A stretch of DNA of 43,611 nucleotides, from the IMG/VR virus record IMGVR_UViG_3300003886_000236, positions 1 through 43,611 of that record. One strand, 5' to 3'. Each line of letters begins with the position of its first letter. Position 1 is the first letter of the stretch. This document shows positions 24,527 to 32,387 of this stretch, piece by piece. The stretch comes from a virus. A program made the translations under genes and the position numbers. The notes beneath the pieces are model-generated. The model did no database searches and was not told the DNA's origin. It saw only the letters and a list, made by a program, of their open reading frames with translations.

Positions 24527-25365
24527 TACTCTCTCCTTTTCTTAGCTAGCTTCTTCCTAACAGGGACTTTACCTGATATGAGGTCAACTATCTTACGATA
24601 GCTTGGATCCGTTATCACACTTGGCAAAGGACCTGCACTCTTGGGTCTGCGGATCTTAGTTGAATAATAGGCGTGTGGACCGATCCGCATACAATACTCC
24701 ACATGTCTTTTTTTGTTCTTGCCTTTTCCAGTCCATCCCTCACGGATGAACGTAGAGCCGATGGAGTCCATCGCCCCGTCCAGAAATGATCCGACGCTGG
24801 GCATTATTCGAGCACCAATCGATGGTTCGAGAGCATCATCCTCTTCGTCACCCCCTGAGAAAGTCCGCTCATGAGCCACAAAGACGACGTTGTACTGCTC
24901 ATCAAGATTCCGATACATCTCGATCCCGGATTTGAGCAAGCCGCCTAACTCTCCCCAGTTATTTTTGGCGAAGACGTCAGACTGCTTCTTGTTGTGTCGG
25001 TCTCTGACTTCTTGCATCCCTAAGTCTTGGAGGTTGGTTACTTGATCGATAGCAATAGTCTTATATTTTGTTCCTCCGGCTAAGAACCAATAGCCTTCTT
25101 CAAATTCTTCCCAGGTTTTGATTCTTCGAACCTCGATCCCCGGAATGCCCTTGATTGTGGCTGTCCCCTTTTCTTTGATGTCAATGACAAGAAGGGGCTT
25201 GGGCCAGGTGGAAAGAAAATGTGTCTTCCCGGACCCTGACCGACCGTACACCAACATCACTTCATTGTCTGTTACATCTTCCACAGGCTCGATCCCTTCG
25301 GCGAAACTGCCGCCGTCTGGAGCAGTTCGCTTTGTCTTTTTCTTTATCTTGGATCTCTTAGCCAC
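24526..25365 (-). CDS. Sak4-like/AAA_24 RecA-fold ATPase
   Basis: 279 residues. Walker A is GRSGSGKT (41-48); TIAIDQVTNL is the Walker B strand; EQYNVVFVAHE is the following RecA-core strand. The C-terminal part (GARIMPSVGSFLDGAMDSIG) is typical of phage AAA_24 proteins related to Sak4 recombinases. These RecA-like ATPases anneal or exchange strands together with a dedicated SSB and an exonuclease, which are the neighbouring genes. The Lys-rich N-terminus (KRSKIKKKTKRT) matches that of the SSB gene. Confidence 0.75.
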   Translation of the reverse strand: MAKRSKIKKKTKRTAPDGGSFAEGIEPVEDVTDNEVMLVYGRSGSGKTHFLSTWPKPLLVIDIKEKGTATIKGIPGIEVRRIKTWEEFEEGYWFLAGGTKYKTIAIDQVTNLQDLGMQEVRDRHNKKQSDVFAKNNWGELGGLLKSGIEMYRNLDEQYNVVFVAHERTFSGGDEEDDALEPSIGARIMPSVGSFLDGAMDSIGSTFIREGWTGKGKNKKRHVEYCMRIGPHAYYSTKIRRPKSAGPLPSVITDPSYRKIVDLISGKVPVRKKLAKKRRE

Positions 25366-26329
25366 TATGTCGCTCCTTTTTCTTGAAGTGCTTTTTCTTC
25401 ACGAAGTTGGCATCGAGTCCTCGGATCTCAGCTTCGCAGATCTGTTTGTACTGACACCCCTGACAGTTGAATTTACTCATGCTCTTCGGTGCAATACCTT
25501 TCAGGTGTCGTATCATGAGGGCAGTCGTTCTGAAGTCTGCTACTACTTGATCCAGTTGCTTCTTAGAAGGAGCGGGTAGGAAGACTCGGTCGAAAAACAT
25601 CGAGTCCTTCTTCTGAAGTTTCTCCAGGAAGGGCTGGTAGGGCTTAGGATCCAAGCCGAGACGTTTTATTTCCTTCTCGTATGTTCGCCGGTCACAGCGC
25701 AGACTCGCCTTCTGCGATAACTCTCCACTCTTCAGGATGTCCGGCATAGTTGGAGGAGTTGTTCGAACGTAGTCCCACATAATCCCGTCGACTGGCTGGT
25801 CGGGTTTCCAGCGATTCCAAGCCCAGATGTAATAGATCATCTGTAGTTCATGAAATCGAGACTCAGCGTCAGGAATGTTCTTCATGAATTTGTGATCTAC
25901 GATCCATCGTCTCTTGTGTTGATCCACGGCGATCTTATCTATATACCCGATGAAGCGGAGGTCATCAGCCAAGTCCGTAGCAACGAAGATCTCCGATTCT
26001 TCATAGATCAAGTCGTCGTTCTTATATGTCTCAACGTAGGAGAGGAACAGTCGCTCGCAGTTTCCAACGATGTCGCCATGTTCTTCTCGCTCTTCCTCGA
26101 AGAATTTCTTGTATTGCTCCGCGTAGGTATCCAAGACATCCCAAGCATCCTCTTTGAAACTCGTTAGCTTTTTTGCCATTACGTGGTTGTGTAGCATCGC
26201 ATGGAGGATTTTTCCTACAAGCATAGGAATGATTGGTCTCTTTCGTTCAAGTCTCTCTCTATATCTTAAATCGTGCGCCTTCATGCACTTGCGAAAGAGG
26301 TTGATCTCAGATTGACTTGCTGACGCCAT
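25358..26329 (-). CDS. Cas4/RecB-type PD-(D/E)XK exonuclease with Fe-S cysteines
   Basis: 323 residues. Ser/Gln near the start (SASQSEINLFRKC) is the usual N-terminal helix of this family. FIGYIDKI (Asp131), WIVDHKF (Asp145, Lys147) and the helix ELQMIYYIWAWN form the nuclease core. Cys15 together with Cys289, Cys292 and Cys298 (CQGCQYKQIC) form the four-cysteine iron-sulfur clamp known from Cas4 and AddB. It should resect DNA ends for the neighbouring Sak4/SSB pair. It overlaps the ATPase start by eight bases. Confidence 0.8.
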   Translation of the reverse strand: MASASQSEINLFRKCMKAHDLRYRERLERKRPIIPMLVGKILHAMLHNHVMAKKLTSFKEDAWDVLDTYAEQYKKFFEEEREEHGDIVGNCERLFLSYVETYKNDDLIYEESEIFVATDLADDLRFIGYIDKIAVDQHKRRWIVDHKFMKNIPDAESRFHELQMIYYIWAWNRWKPDQPVDGIMWDYVRTTPPTMPDILKSGELSQKASLRCDRRTYEKEIKRLGLDPKPYQPFLEKLQKKDSMFFDRVFLPAPSKKQLDQVVADFRTTALMIRHLKGIAPKSMSKFNCQGCQYKQICEAEIRGLDANFVKKKHFKKKERHSG

Positions 26330-26389
26330 GTTTTTCTCCTCGGCTGCGCATTCTAGGACTTTGTTTCTGCGTTGTAAATAATTTCATTC

Positions 26390-28930
26390 TCAAGTCCATT
26401 TTTCGTTGTCGTATTTTCCCCAAGGGCCAACCTCTAGCTCGGCTTCCATCGGCAAGCCTAGATCGATATTGAAAACTTCGAGAAGCTTGGGGTTACGAAT
26501 GATTGCTAGAATCTGGGGTAAGACTTCTTTTTTGTACTCTGTCTTGACGATTCCCAGAATAGCATCGTGGTGTTCCCCGACGAGTTTGAATTTACTGCGA
26601 TCTACGTCTTCATGTACTTCAACGATGACTGCTGCTTTATAATCACCGATAAAACCTTGGATGGGACTATTGATAGCCTGACGCTCAGCTTCCATTCTAA
26701 CCCATTTGTCTTTAGCTGTGATGCCTGGCAATCGACGAAGTCTGCCGAAAAGATTGCGAACGTAACCGTTCAACTTACATAATTTTTTCATCTTACTATG
26801 CCACTTCTTGAGCCCGCTATACAAACTGAAATAGGACTCTCTTGCTCGTCGAGCTTCTTCAAACGTAGCATACCACCCGTATTTGACTCTCGCTGTTTCC
26901 ATGAATTTGTTTTCAAACATTCCGTAGAGAAATCCGAAGTTGATGGCCTTCGCTTTCTTCCTCCCTTCCTTCCAACCATCCCAGATTTTCTGAGACCGCT
27001 CAGGGCCGGCTTCCAATAGGATTTCTACTGCATCGATTAGGGTGACTTCCCCCCAGTCGCGTTGTTCGGCGAATCCTTCTTTGAGGTGTTCGGCGGTGAT
27101 CCAAACATGTTCGACGTATTCACCAAGACCAGCGGATGTGAGAGTATGAAGAAGAGTTCGCCAATGGACGTCAATATTCTCGGTAAAGCACTTTCTGAGT
27201 TCGAGATCTCCAGAGGCAACCGCTGCAACACGGAGTTCAGCCTGAGAGATGTCTCCTTGGACAAACTCCCAACCAGAGGGAGCCGTAATGAGATTTCTAA
27301 TTTTACCGTCTCGCGGGATTGAGTGTATACGACTTGAATACCGTCCCGTGACAGTACCGTGGAGTTTGTATGTGACATAGAGCTTATCTCCTACCATGAA
27401 TTTCTTGAAGCCATTGATGTAAGTACTGATGAACTTTGCTCGTTCTCGGTATTGAAACAGCAGATCAACGATTTTGTGTTTACCCATCAGGGCCAGGAGC
27501 GCTGTCTCAGAAGTTGAGGGGTTCCCCTTCTTGGTATACTCCGCACACTTGATCCCCAGATCCTTATAGAGAGCTTCCCCGACTTGAGCGGGGGAATTCC
27601 AATTGATCTCCTTCTTCAAGGTTCGGTTGAGTTCTTGTTCAAGCTGGATTTTCTCCTGGAGCAACTCTAGACCGATCTCTTCCATCTCCTCATGGTCGAC
27701 TGTTAGTCCTTCCATCTCGGCATCTTCTATCGCACGAGCAGCAGGCATGACAAGTTTGTGGAATAATCGCCGGAGCGTAAGAGATTTCTTGAGATCTTTC
27801 CGGAAGATCTTCACTAATCTCAAAGTGTACCCCCCATCCTGAGCGCAGTATTTGAAGTTGATCATCGGGGTTTTGGACTTCCCCTGCTTGATCTTCAGAT
27901 CGATGTCGTATTCATCTACGTCTAGGAAATCACGACAGTTACTAGTTAGATCGTTCGCTGTGTTCTCATTCAACGTATGCGATGCGAGCATCCCATCGAA
28001 GTGTAAATGAAAGCTGCAGTCGCACATGACTCGGAGCCATTTGTTGTCAAACTTCCCGTTCCACGCATAAGCTTTCTTCTTAGTTTGTTTTTGGATCCTT
28101 ACTAGGTGCTGAAGTAACAAGGGTAAGGCCCGTCCCCGTCTCCATGGTCCCACTCCGTATTTGATAAAATCTGGATGCATAAATCCGGGAATAACCCAAG
28201 AGCGTTCGGGAAGGGCAATGCATATTGCAGTAATGTAACCTTTCTTGTCATGAGGGAAGAGTCCCGAAGTCTCAAGATCGAAAGCGAACTCTGAGGCTGC
28301 TGTGAATTCAGCAATAAACTTTTGTAAGTTTCCCCGTCTAACGATATTCCACTTAAATTCATTATCTGGAGTCGTTCCTCTAATCTTGTCCGCCAATCGT
28401 CTGATATCATTTTGGAATCCCGGTAGCTTGGAAGGATCTCGCATAGTATAAGCCGGATGAAAAGTCGGCATGCCAATGGGGTCGCGGCGAGTCGTGTCAG
28501 TAAACGGCTTCATATCAATCATCTCTCCGTGGAACTGATTGATCTTGGCTTTCCCTCTGAACATGACTTTTGTCGCCGGTACTCCGACAGTCATTACATA
28601 CTGTGGATCCGCTCGTTCTAATTCTTTCTCAAGATAAGGACGACATGCTTTGATTTCTTCTGCCGTAGGCGTGCGGTTTCCAGGCGGTCTACACTTAACC
28701 ACATTCGTGATGTAGGCACGTTTGTGTATCCCATTCTTCTCCAGCTCTCTTCGTAGAATCTTACCTGACTCTCCTTGGAACGGTTTTCCTGTTCTCTCTT
28801 CTGCTGCACCTGGCGCTTCTCCTATTATAACTAATTCGGCATTCCTTGGTCCATCCCCTGCTACACACACAGTTCCGGTTGTCGTTTCCGACAATCCACA
28901 TCTAGTACATCGGGGATTGAAGCTAGGCAC
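26390..28930 (-). CDS. Uracil-DNA glycosylase fused to family A DNA polymerase
   Basis: 846 residues from GTG 28930. Residues 1-185 are a family 4-like uracil-DNA glycosylase: Cys8/Cys11 and Cys80-x15-Cys96 for an Fe-S cluster, GEAPGAAEERTGKPF for the uracil pocket, and FHPAY for the catalytic loop. Residues ~205-395 are a 3'-5' exonuclease (FDLETSG; NGKFDNKW; YCAQD) with all three motifs intact. Residues ~480-846 are the polymerase: motif A GDISQAELR (~559-567), motif B KKAKAINFGFLYG (Phe at the Pol I 762 position), motif C EHHDAIL, where the usual HDE is HDA. An insert of ~50 residues lies before motif B. It is the replicative polymerase. Confidence 0.88.
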   Translation of the reverse strand: MPSFNPRCTRCGLSETTTGTVCVAGDGPRNAELVIIGEAPGAAEERTGKPFQGESGKILRRELEKNGIHKRAYITNVVKCRPPGNRTPTAEEIKACRPYLEKELERADPQYVMTVGVPATKVMFRGKAKINQFHGEMIDMKPFTDTTRRDPIGMPTFHPAYTMRDPSKLPGFQNDIRRLADKIRGTTPDNEFKWNIVRRGNLQKFIAEFTAASEFAFDLETSGLFPHDKKGYITAICIALPERSWVIPGFMHPDFIKYGVGPWRRGRALPLLLQHLVRIQKQTKKKAYAWNGKFDNKWLRVMCDCSFHLHFDGMLASHTLNENTANDLTSNCRDFLDVDEYDIDLKIKQGKSKTPMINFKYCAQDGGYTLRLVKIFRKDLKKSLTLRRLFHKLVMPAARAIEDAEMEGLTVDHEEMEEIGLELLQEKIQLEQELNRTLKKEINWNSPAQVGEALYKDLGIKCAEYTKKGNPSTSETALLALMGKHKIVDLLFQYRERAKFISTYINGFKKFMVGDKLYVTYKLHGTVTGRYSSRIHSIPRDGKIRNLITAPSGWEFVQGDISQAELRVAAVASGDLELRKCFTENIDVHWRTLLHTLTSAGLGEYVEHVWITAEHLKEGFAEQRDWGEVTLIDAVEILLEAGPERSQKIWDGWKEGRKKAKAINFGFLYGMFENKFMETARVKYGWYATFEEARRARESYFSLYSGLKKWHSKMKKLCKLNGYVRNLFGRLRRLPGITAKDKWVRMEAERQAINSPIQGFIGDYKAAVIVEVHEDVDRSKFKLVGEHHDAILGIVKTEYKKEVLPQILAIIRNPKLLEVFNIDLGLPMEAELEVGPWGKYDNEKWT

Positions 28931-29350
28931 TTAGAACTGACTCACTTCTATCCCGAGATCCTGGAGCATCATCATCGGACTGAAATCTCGATAGGCATTC
29001 CAATATATCACGCGCTGGATTCCGGCATTGATAACCAGCTTGGTACAATCATTACAGAGACTATGAGTGGTATACAACGTAGAATCCTCAGTTGCAATTC
29101 CTTTCCGTGCCGCAAACGCGATAGCATTTGCTTCCGCATGAACCGTTCGAGTACAGATATTAGCCGGTGAACAATTTGTTTCATGGCAATGAATCATCCC
29201 CGCTGGAGCCCCATTGTACCCCATCGAGATGATGCGTCCTTCACTGGCTAGGATAGCTCCGACTTGAAGCCGCAGACAAGTGGATCGCTCAGCGACTAGC
29301 TTGGCGATGTTTCCTAACAACTCGTCTCGACTGAATCTTTTTAGTGCCAC
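28931..29350 (-). CDS. dCMP deaminase
   Basis: 139 residues. HAEANAI (His71, Glu73) and LCNDC (Cys99, Cys102) are the zinc and proton-shuttle residues of the dCMP/ComE deaminase family. GAILASEGRIISMGYNGAP and the Cys-rich ETNCSPANICTRTVH are the flanking family blocks. It converts dCMP to dUMP. Its stop directly abuts the polymerase start (TAAGTG). Next to a possible dCMP-modifying enzyme it could balance thymidine supply against modified cytidine supply. Confidence 0.88.
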   Translation of the reverse strand: MALKRFSRDELLGNIAKLVAERSTCLRLQVGAILASEGRIISMGYNGAPAGMIHCHETNCSPANICTRTVHAEANAIAFAARKGIATEDSTLYTTHSLCNDCTKLVINAGIQRVIYWNAYRDFSPMMMLQDLGIEVSQF

Positions 29351-29597
29351 GTCTTCCTCTCCTTATTGCGCCTCTTTTCATCAGCGCTTTGTAAGCTTTT
29401 TTCAAGGACGCATGTCTTACTTCATGATCCCCTGACAGCATAAATTGCGAGAACTGAATTTTAGTTCCTTTCTTAGAATGCGTTCGACTGACCAGATCGG
29501 GGTACTCATTGCAGACCCATTCCTCGCAGGTCCAGATGTCGCCATCACAAAATACTCGAAAAGACCACGTTACTTCTTTAGCTTTGTAATGCTTCAA
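29289..29597 (-). CDS. Possible small protein overlapping the dCMP deaminase start
   Basis: An open frame of 102 residues beginning only at TTG 29597, with no clear ribosome site, and overlapping the deaminase start by 62 bases. The first ~80 residues look protein-like, with a Cys/Trp patch (FCDGDIWTCEEWVCNEY) and a helical stretch (LKKAYKALMKRG). The last ~25 residues are Arg-rich and may be only a shadow of the deaminase frame. No family recognised. It may be real with an overlapping tail, or fortuitous. Confidence 0.4.
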   Translation of the reverse strand: MKHYKAKEVTWSFRVFCDGDIWTCEEWVCNEYPDLVSRTHSKKGTKIQFSQFMLSGDHEVRHASLKKAYKALMKRGAIRRGRRGTKKIQSRRVVRKHRQASR

Positions 29598-29622
29598 TTT
29601 GTGTGCCGGTCTTGTTCAAGGG

Positions 29623-29766
29623 TCATACTGCTTTTCGGCTGCGTAAGTCAGTGTAATCACGCGCAACACATGTTCCACTGCAGTGCGTGTGTTCCCTATG
29701 AATGCGAGCGCCACAGCGAGCACACCCATAACCAAACAGCTTTCGTAAAACATTCAACACGTTCAT
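29623..29766 (-). CDS. Small zinc-ribbon protein
   Basis: A short frame of 47 residues. ATG 29766 sits only one base after AAGGAG; GTG 29760, two codons in, has the better spacing of seven. The product has GCARCGAR and HCSGTC, two Cys-x2/3-Cys pairs that can bind zinc, preceded by a basic helix (LRKLFGY). The previous gene ends at 29782, so it fits the leftward operon. Function unknown. Confidence 0.5.
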   Translation of the reverse strand: MNVLNVLRKLFGYGCARCGARIHREHTHCSGTCVARDYTDLRSRKAV

Positions 29767-29781
29767 TCTCCTTTATAGCTC

Positions 29782-29991
29782 TTACATTTTATCAACGTTG
29801 CATTCATGCGGAACTTCTGGAGTATGTACCGGCTCTTCAAAGACTAATGTTGCAACGCCATATTGCTTCTCGATAGGGCCAAAATCTTTGAGAGTGTATT
29901 CTTGTCCTCGAAACTTTATCTTGTCGCCAATTTCAATCGGCTTCCCGGTGCTATCAGCATAGGTTTCTGTGCCATCTGGTAACTTAATCAT
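29782..29991 (-). CDS. Hypothetical small beta-rich protein
   Basis: 69 residues from ATG 29991, in an ATGA overlap with the thymidylate-synthase-like gene and with AGAGG upstream. The sequence (GKPIEIGDKIKFRGQEYTLKDF, VATLVFEEP) predicts a small five-strand barrel of the KOW/SH3 kind. Translation coupling to a nucleotide-metabolism gene suggests a helper role. No family recognised. Confidence 0.6.
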   Translation of the reverse strand: MIKLPDGTETYADSTGKPIEIGDKIKFRGQEYTLKDFGPIEKQYGVATLVFEEPVHTPEVPHECNVDKM

Positions 29992-30788
29992 CCTCTTTCC
30001 TCTAGGGCTCGGAAATCGTTTTGAAAAATATGCATCGATACACAATGGAAAATAAAATTCCCCGGCTTCGCATTTTTGAATGCTTCTGACTGATCGCGTA
30101 ATTGATCTAGGATCCACAGCTGTAACCGCAAGGATAGGTAGAGATCATCGCGAAAATGGCGAGTGAAATCGCAAGATCGGATGTAGTAAGTCATATGGAG
30201 ATACCCCATCCGATAGAAAAAGTGATACCCCAATGTACAAGGCACTCGCTCTCCGTGGACTACCCCAGTATCCTCGGGGAACCAGACCGGGAGATATGCC
30301 TGACGAGTCTCAGGATCCTGATGAAGTAGCTCTACAACGTCGCTCAGATCGCCATAGGGGTATCGAATTCCCTGGATGGGAGTGTCCTCTTCAAAGACGT
30401 ATTTTCCGAGATCCGCATGTTTTGGCCAGTAGCGTTCCATGTAACTATGCGAGAAACTCTTTCCTGCCGTACGGAAGTTATCTGCTGAGAGGGCATAAGG
30501 CCAGTTCTTCCACTCCTTTCCCGGATTCAACGGCAGACCTCCTACTCGTTCTTCAAAGTGATCATCAGCCCAGGGAAGATTTGGTTCGATGTCGTCTTGG
30601 TAGTGCCGGTAGTCTTCATGGTTGAGCGACACTGAAAAAGAAGTGTTGAATATCTCTCGCATCTTATGCCCTGGTCGGCGGGATACGTCAGAACTCTGCC
30701 ATCGGTCGTTCTCTACTCCATATGACCGGGTTTGGAGATCAGAGGCTACTTGTTCAATGGCCCGACTGAACCGGCTATAGATCCTCAT
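29988..30788 (-). CDS. Thymidylate-synthase-fold enzyme, possible dCMP (hydroxy)methylase
   Basis: 266 residues. The family core is clear: Arg162-Gln in ETRQAYLPVW, catalytic Cys184 in RVPCTLGYHF, the phosphate-binding RSCD (204-207), and SMHIFQND near the end for substrate contact. Cys184 to Arg204 is 20 residues, as in E. coli ThyA (C146 to R166). At Arg+11, where ThyA has Asn177 to recognise dUMP, this protein has Asp215; in T4 dCMP hydroxymethylase the same position is Asp and selects dCMP. So dCMP methylation or hydroxymethylation is the better guess, with dUMP thymidylation as alternative. The LAGLIDADG stop overlaps its start (ATGA). Confidence 0.7.
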   Translation of the reverse strand: MRIYSRFSRAIEQVASDLQTRSYGVENDRWQSSDVSRRPGHKMREIFNTSFSVSLNHEDYRHYQDDIEPNLPWADDHFEERVGGLPLNPGKEWKNWPYALSADNFRTAGKSFSHSYMERYWPKHADLGKYVFEEDTPIQGIRYPYGDLSDVVELLHQDPETRQAYLPVWFPEDTGVVHGERVPCTLGYHFFYRMGYLHMTYYIRSCDFTRHFRDDLYLSLRLQLWILDQLRDQSEAFKNAKPGNFIFHCVSMHIFQNDFRALEERG

Positions 30789-31201
30789 CGTTTGGTTTCC
30801 TTTATCTGTTCTGAGTATTCTATCCCTTGATTGGGGCTAAGCGAATCTTTTTTCTCTATGAATTTCCTCAGAAGGACGGCTTGAGGTTTTTTCACGATCA
30901 GATAAGGAAGTAACGAATCGAGTACTTCAGCTACTTTCTCAGCTCCGGTCACCATCAAGACTGAGCAAGGTTTATTTCGATAAGCTAATCGACCCCGGAT
31001 TATTTTTTCTCCTCGAGCTCTTCGCGTATGTATTCGACCTTGTCCAAGAGTGAGTTGGATGGCCTTCAACACGGGTAAAGAAGTTTGGTAGATGGAGATA
31101 GAGGGACGTAGGTAAGTTCGCTTTGGCTTGTGACACTGAATGAGACTGATTGTTCCTTCGCCGTCAAGAAATCCAGCAATGTATTCCAAAGAAACTTTCA
31201 T
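30785..31201 (-). CDS. LAGLIDADG homing endonuclease
   Basis: 138 residues. YIAGFLDGEGTISLI at residues 7-21 is a clear single LAGLIDADG motif, followed by basic strands (KRTYLRPSISIYQTS, RGRLAYRNKP) that would contact DNA. A single motif implies a homodimer. It is embedded between two thymidylate-synthase-fold genes with ATGA overlaps at both ends, so it is translated as part of the operon rather than from an intron or intein. Confidence 0.85.
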   Translation of the reverse strand: MKVSLEYIAGFLDGEGTISLIQCHKPKRTYLRPSISIYQTSLPVLKAIQLTLGQGRIHTRRARGEKIIRGRLAYRNKPCSVLMVTGAEKVAEVLDSLLPYLIVKKPQAVLLRKFIEKKDSLSPNQGIEYSEQIKETKR

Positions 31202-31965
31202 CGAACTGGTTTAGTATGGTGTTGACGAGGAAGAGGTTTCCCGATCTCTTTGTGTTTTTGGTGCAAGTATTTTCTAATCTGTTTCATGTCCAGATGTTTC
31301 CATCCCAATTTATGCTGAATATTTTCAGGGCTGTAGGGAAACCATTGATCTTCTTTGTAAGCACTTCTGAGGAAAAATCGAGTTGCTCCACAAAAGAGTT
31401 TGTAATCATGCTCATGAAGGTACTCTAGGAAATCGATCATATTCCAAAATCGGCCAAGAGTTGGAAAGAATACCCCGCTGAGATAAGCATTAGAAAATCG
31501 GAATCTAATCAAATCAGGATTGAGATCAAGCTCCTCAAATACTTCACGGAGGAAAACGAGGTCAGCCCCGAACTTCTGAATAATCTCAGTTGAACGATAC
31601 TGAACTTCAACTATTTCTAAGTCGCGTTTCCAACTGACTATCAAGGTCTGCATACAATGGCCTTGACTTCGACTATCTTTCTCTGCGTGCTTGAGGGACA
31701 TAGCCATTGCTGAAAAAGATTGGCCCGCTCGGTGATCTAAGAGAGTTCTCATCTGTTCCATTGAATTAGGGTTGAAGTAGTTTCTATGCATCTGCCGGAC
31801 CTTATTTCCAGCATATCCTAAGTCTCCATAGTCAAGGACGGGCAATTCCTTGATCTCCCAGGTGATGTCCTGTACAATCTTTCTGACACCCGAGTAGAGG
31901 AACGCAGGTTGTTCGATTACTTCTTTGATCAAACCCTGAGGCCATGCGGGTTCTTCCTTACTCAC
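31198..31965 (-). CDS. Divergent thymidylate-synthase-fold protein (candidate)
   Basis: 255 residues. There is no obvious annotation, but the block QGHCMQTLIVSW ... VQYRSTEIIQKFGAD keeps thymidylate synthase geometry: Cys104 to Arg124 is 20 residues, Arg-Ser follows, and Arg+11 is Asp135. The later FSNAYLSG occupies the place of the substrate-binding HxY segment, with the His missing. The N-terminal ~70 residues and the C-terminal ~80 residues (FLEYLHEHDYKLF... YSPENIQHKLGW) are not recognisable. If the fold is right, it is a paralogue working on a pyrimidine mononucleotide or a regulatory partner of the enzyme at 29988. The chemistry is unknown. Confidence 0.45.
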   Translation of the reverse strand: MSKEEPAWPQGLIKEVIEQPAFLYSGVRKIVQDITWEIKELPVLDYGDLGYAGNKVRQMHRNYFNPNSMEQMRTLLDHRAGQSFSAMAMSLKHAEKDSRSQGHCMQTLIVSWKRDLEIVEVQYRSTEIIQKFGADLVFLREVFEELDLNPDLIRFRFSNAYLSGVFFPTLGRFWNMIDFLEYLHEHDYKLFCGATRFFLRSAYKEDQWFPYSPENIQHKLGWKHLDMKQIRKYLHQKHKEIGKPLPRQHHTKPVR

Positions 31966-32387
31966 TTTGGACCTCCGCCGAATGCACGAAGATGGTTAGG
32001 CCCACACCAGCCCTTGGGCTTAATCAAATCATGTCTCATTCCAGGTCGCTTGGACTGAACTCCAGGCTCTTTCTCGTTATTCGCTCGCATCACTTCATTC
32101 CAATGTCGGTCCCAGCGAAGACCCATCAACACAGCTGACCCCTTACAGACAACGACGATGTCTATCAATGCGTCGATCTGCTCGAGGAAATCTCCCCCCC
32201 TGATTGCTGCTTTTAATTCGTCCAACTCTTCCTGTATGAATTCGGCTCTGGCCATGAGGTATGCTTTATCTCCCACAGAGGACTTGAGTTTCTGATCGCC
32301 CCAGAACTTCTCATGCATCTCGGCAAGGTCGGCTACTTCCGAGTCTCCATAGTACTTCTCAAACCTTTGTCGATTCTTTCCCATCAT
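31962..32387 (-). CDS. MazG-like nucleotide pyrophosphohydrolase
   Basis: 141 residues; ATG 32384 (second codon) has better spacing to AAGGA than ATG 32387. EFIQEELDELKAAI, then DALIDIVVVCKG, then NEVMRANNEK, are the E-x-x-E and D-x-x-D metal-binding helices of all-alpha MazG/phosphoribosyl-ATP pyrophosphohydrolase-like enzymes. The C-terminal extension (GMRHDLIKPKGWCGPN) is common in phage members. The enzyme hydrolyses dNTPs to dNMPs; a dCTP or dUTP substrate would fit the neighbouring dCMP deaminase and synthase-like genes. Confidence 0.75.
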   Translation of the reverse strand: MMGKNRQRFEKYYGDSEVADLAEMHEKFWGDQKLKSSVGDKAYLMARAEFIQEELDELKAAIRGGDFLEQIDALIDIVVVCKGSAVLMGLRWDRHWNEVMRANNEKEPGVQSKRPGMRHDLIKPKGWCGPNHLRAFGGGPK

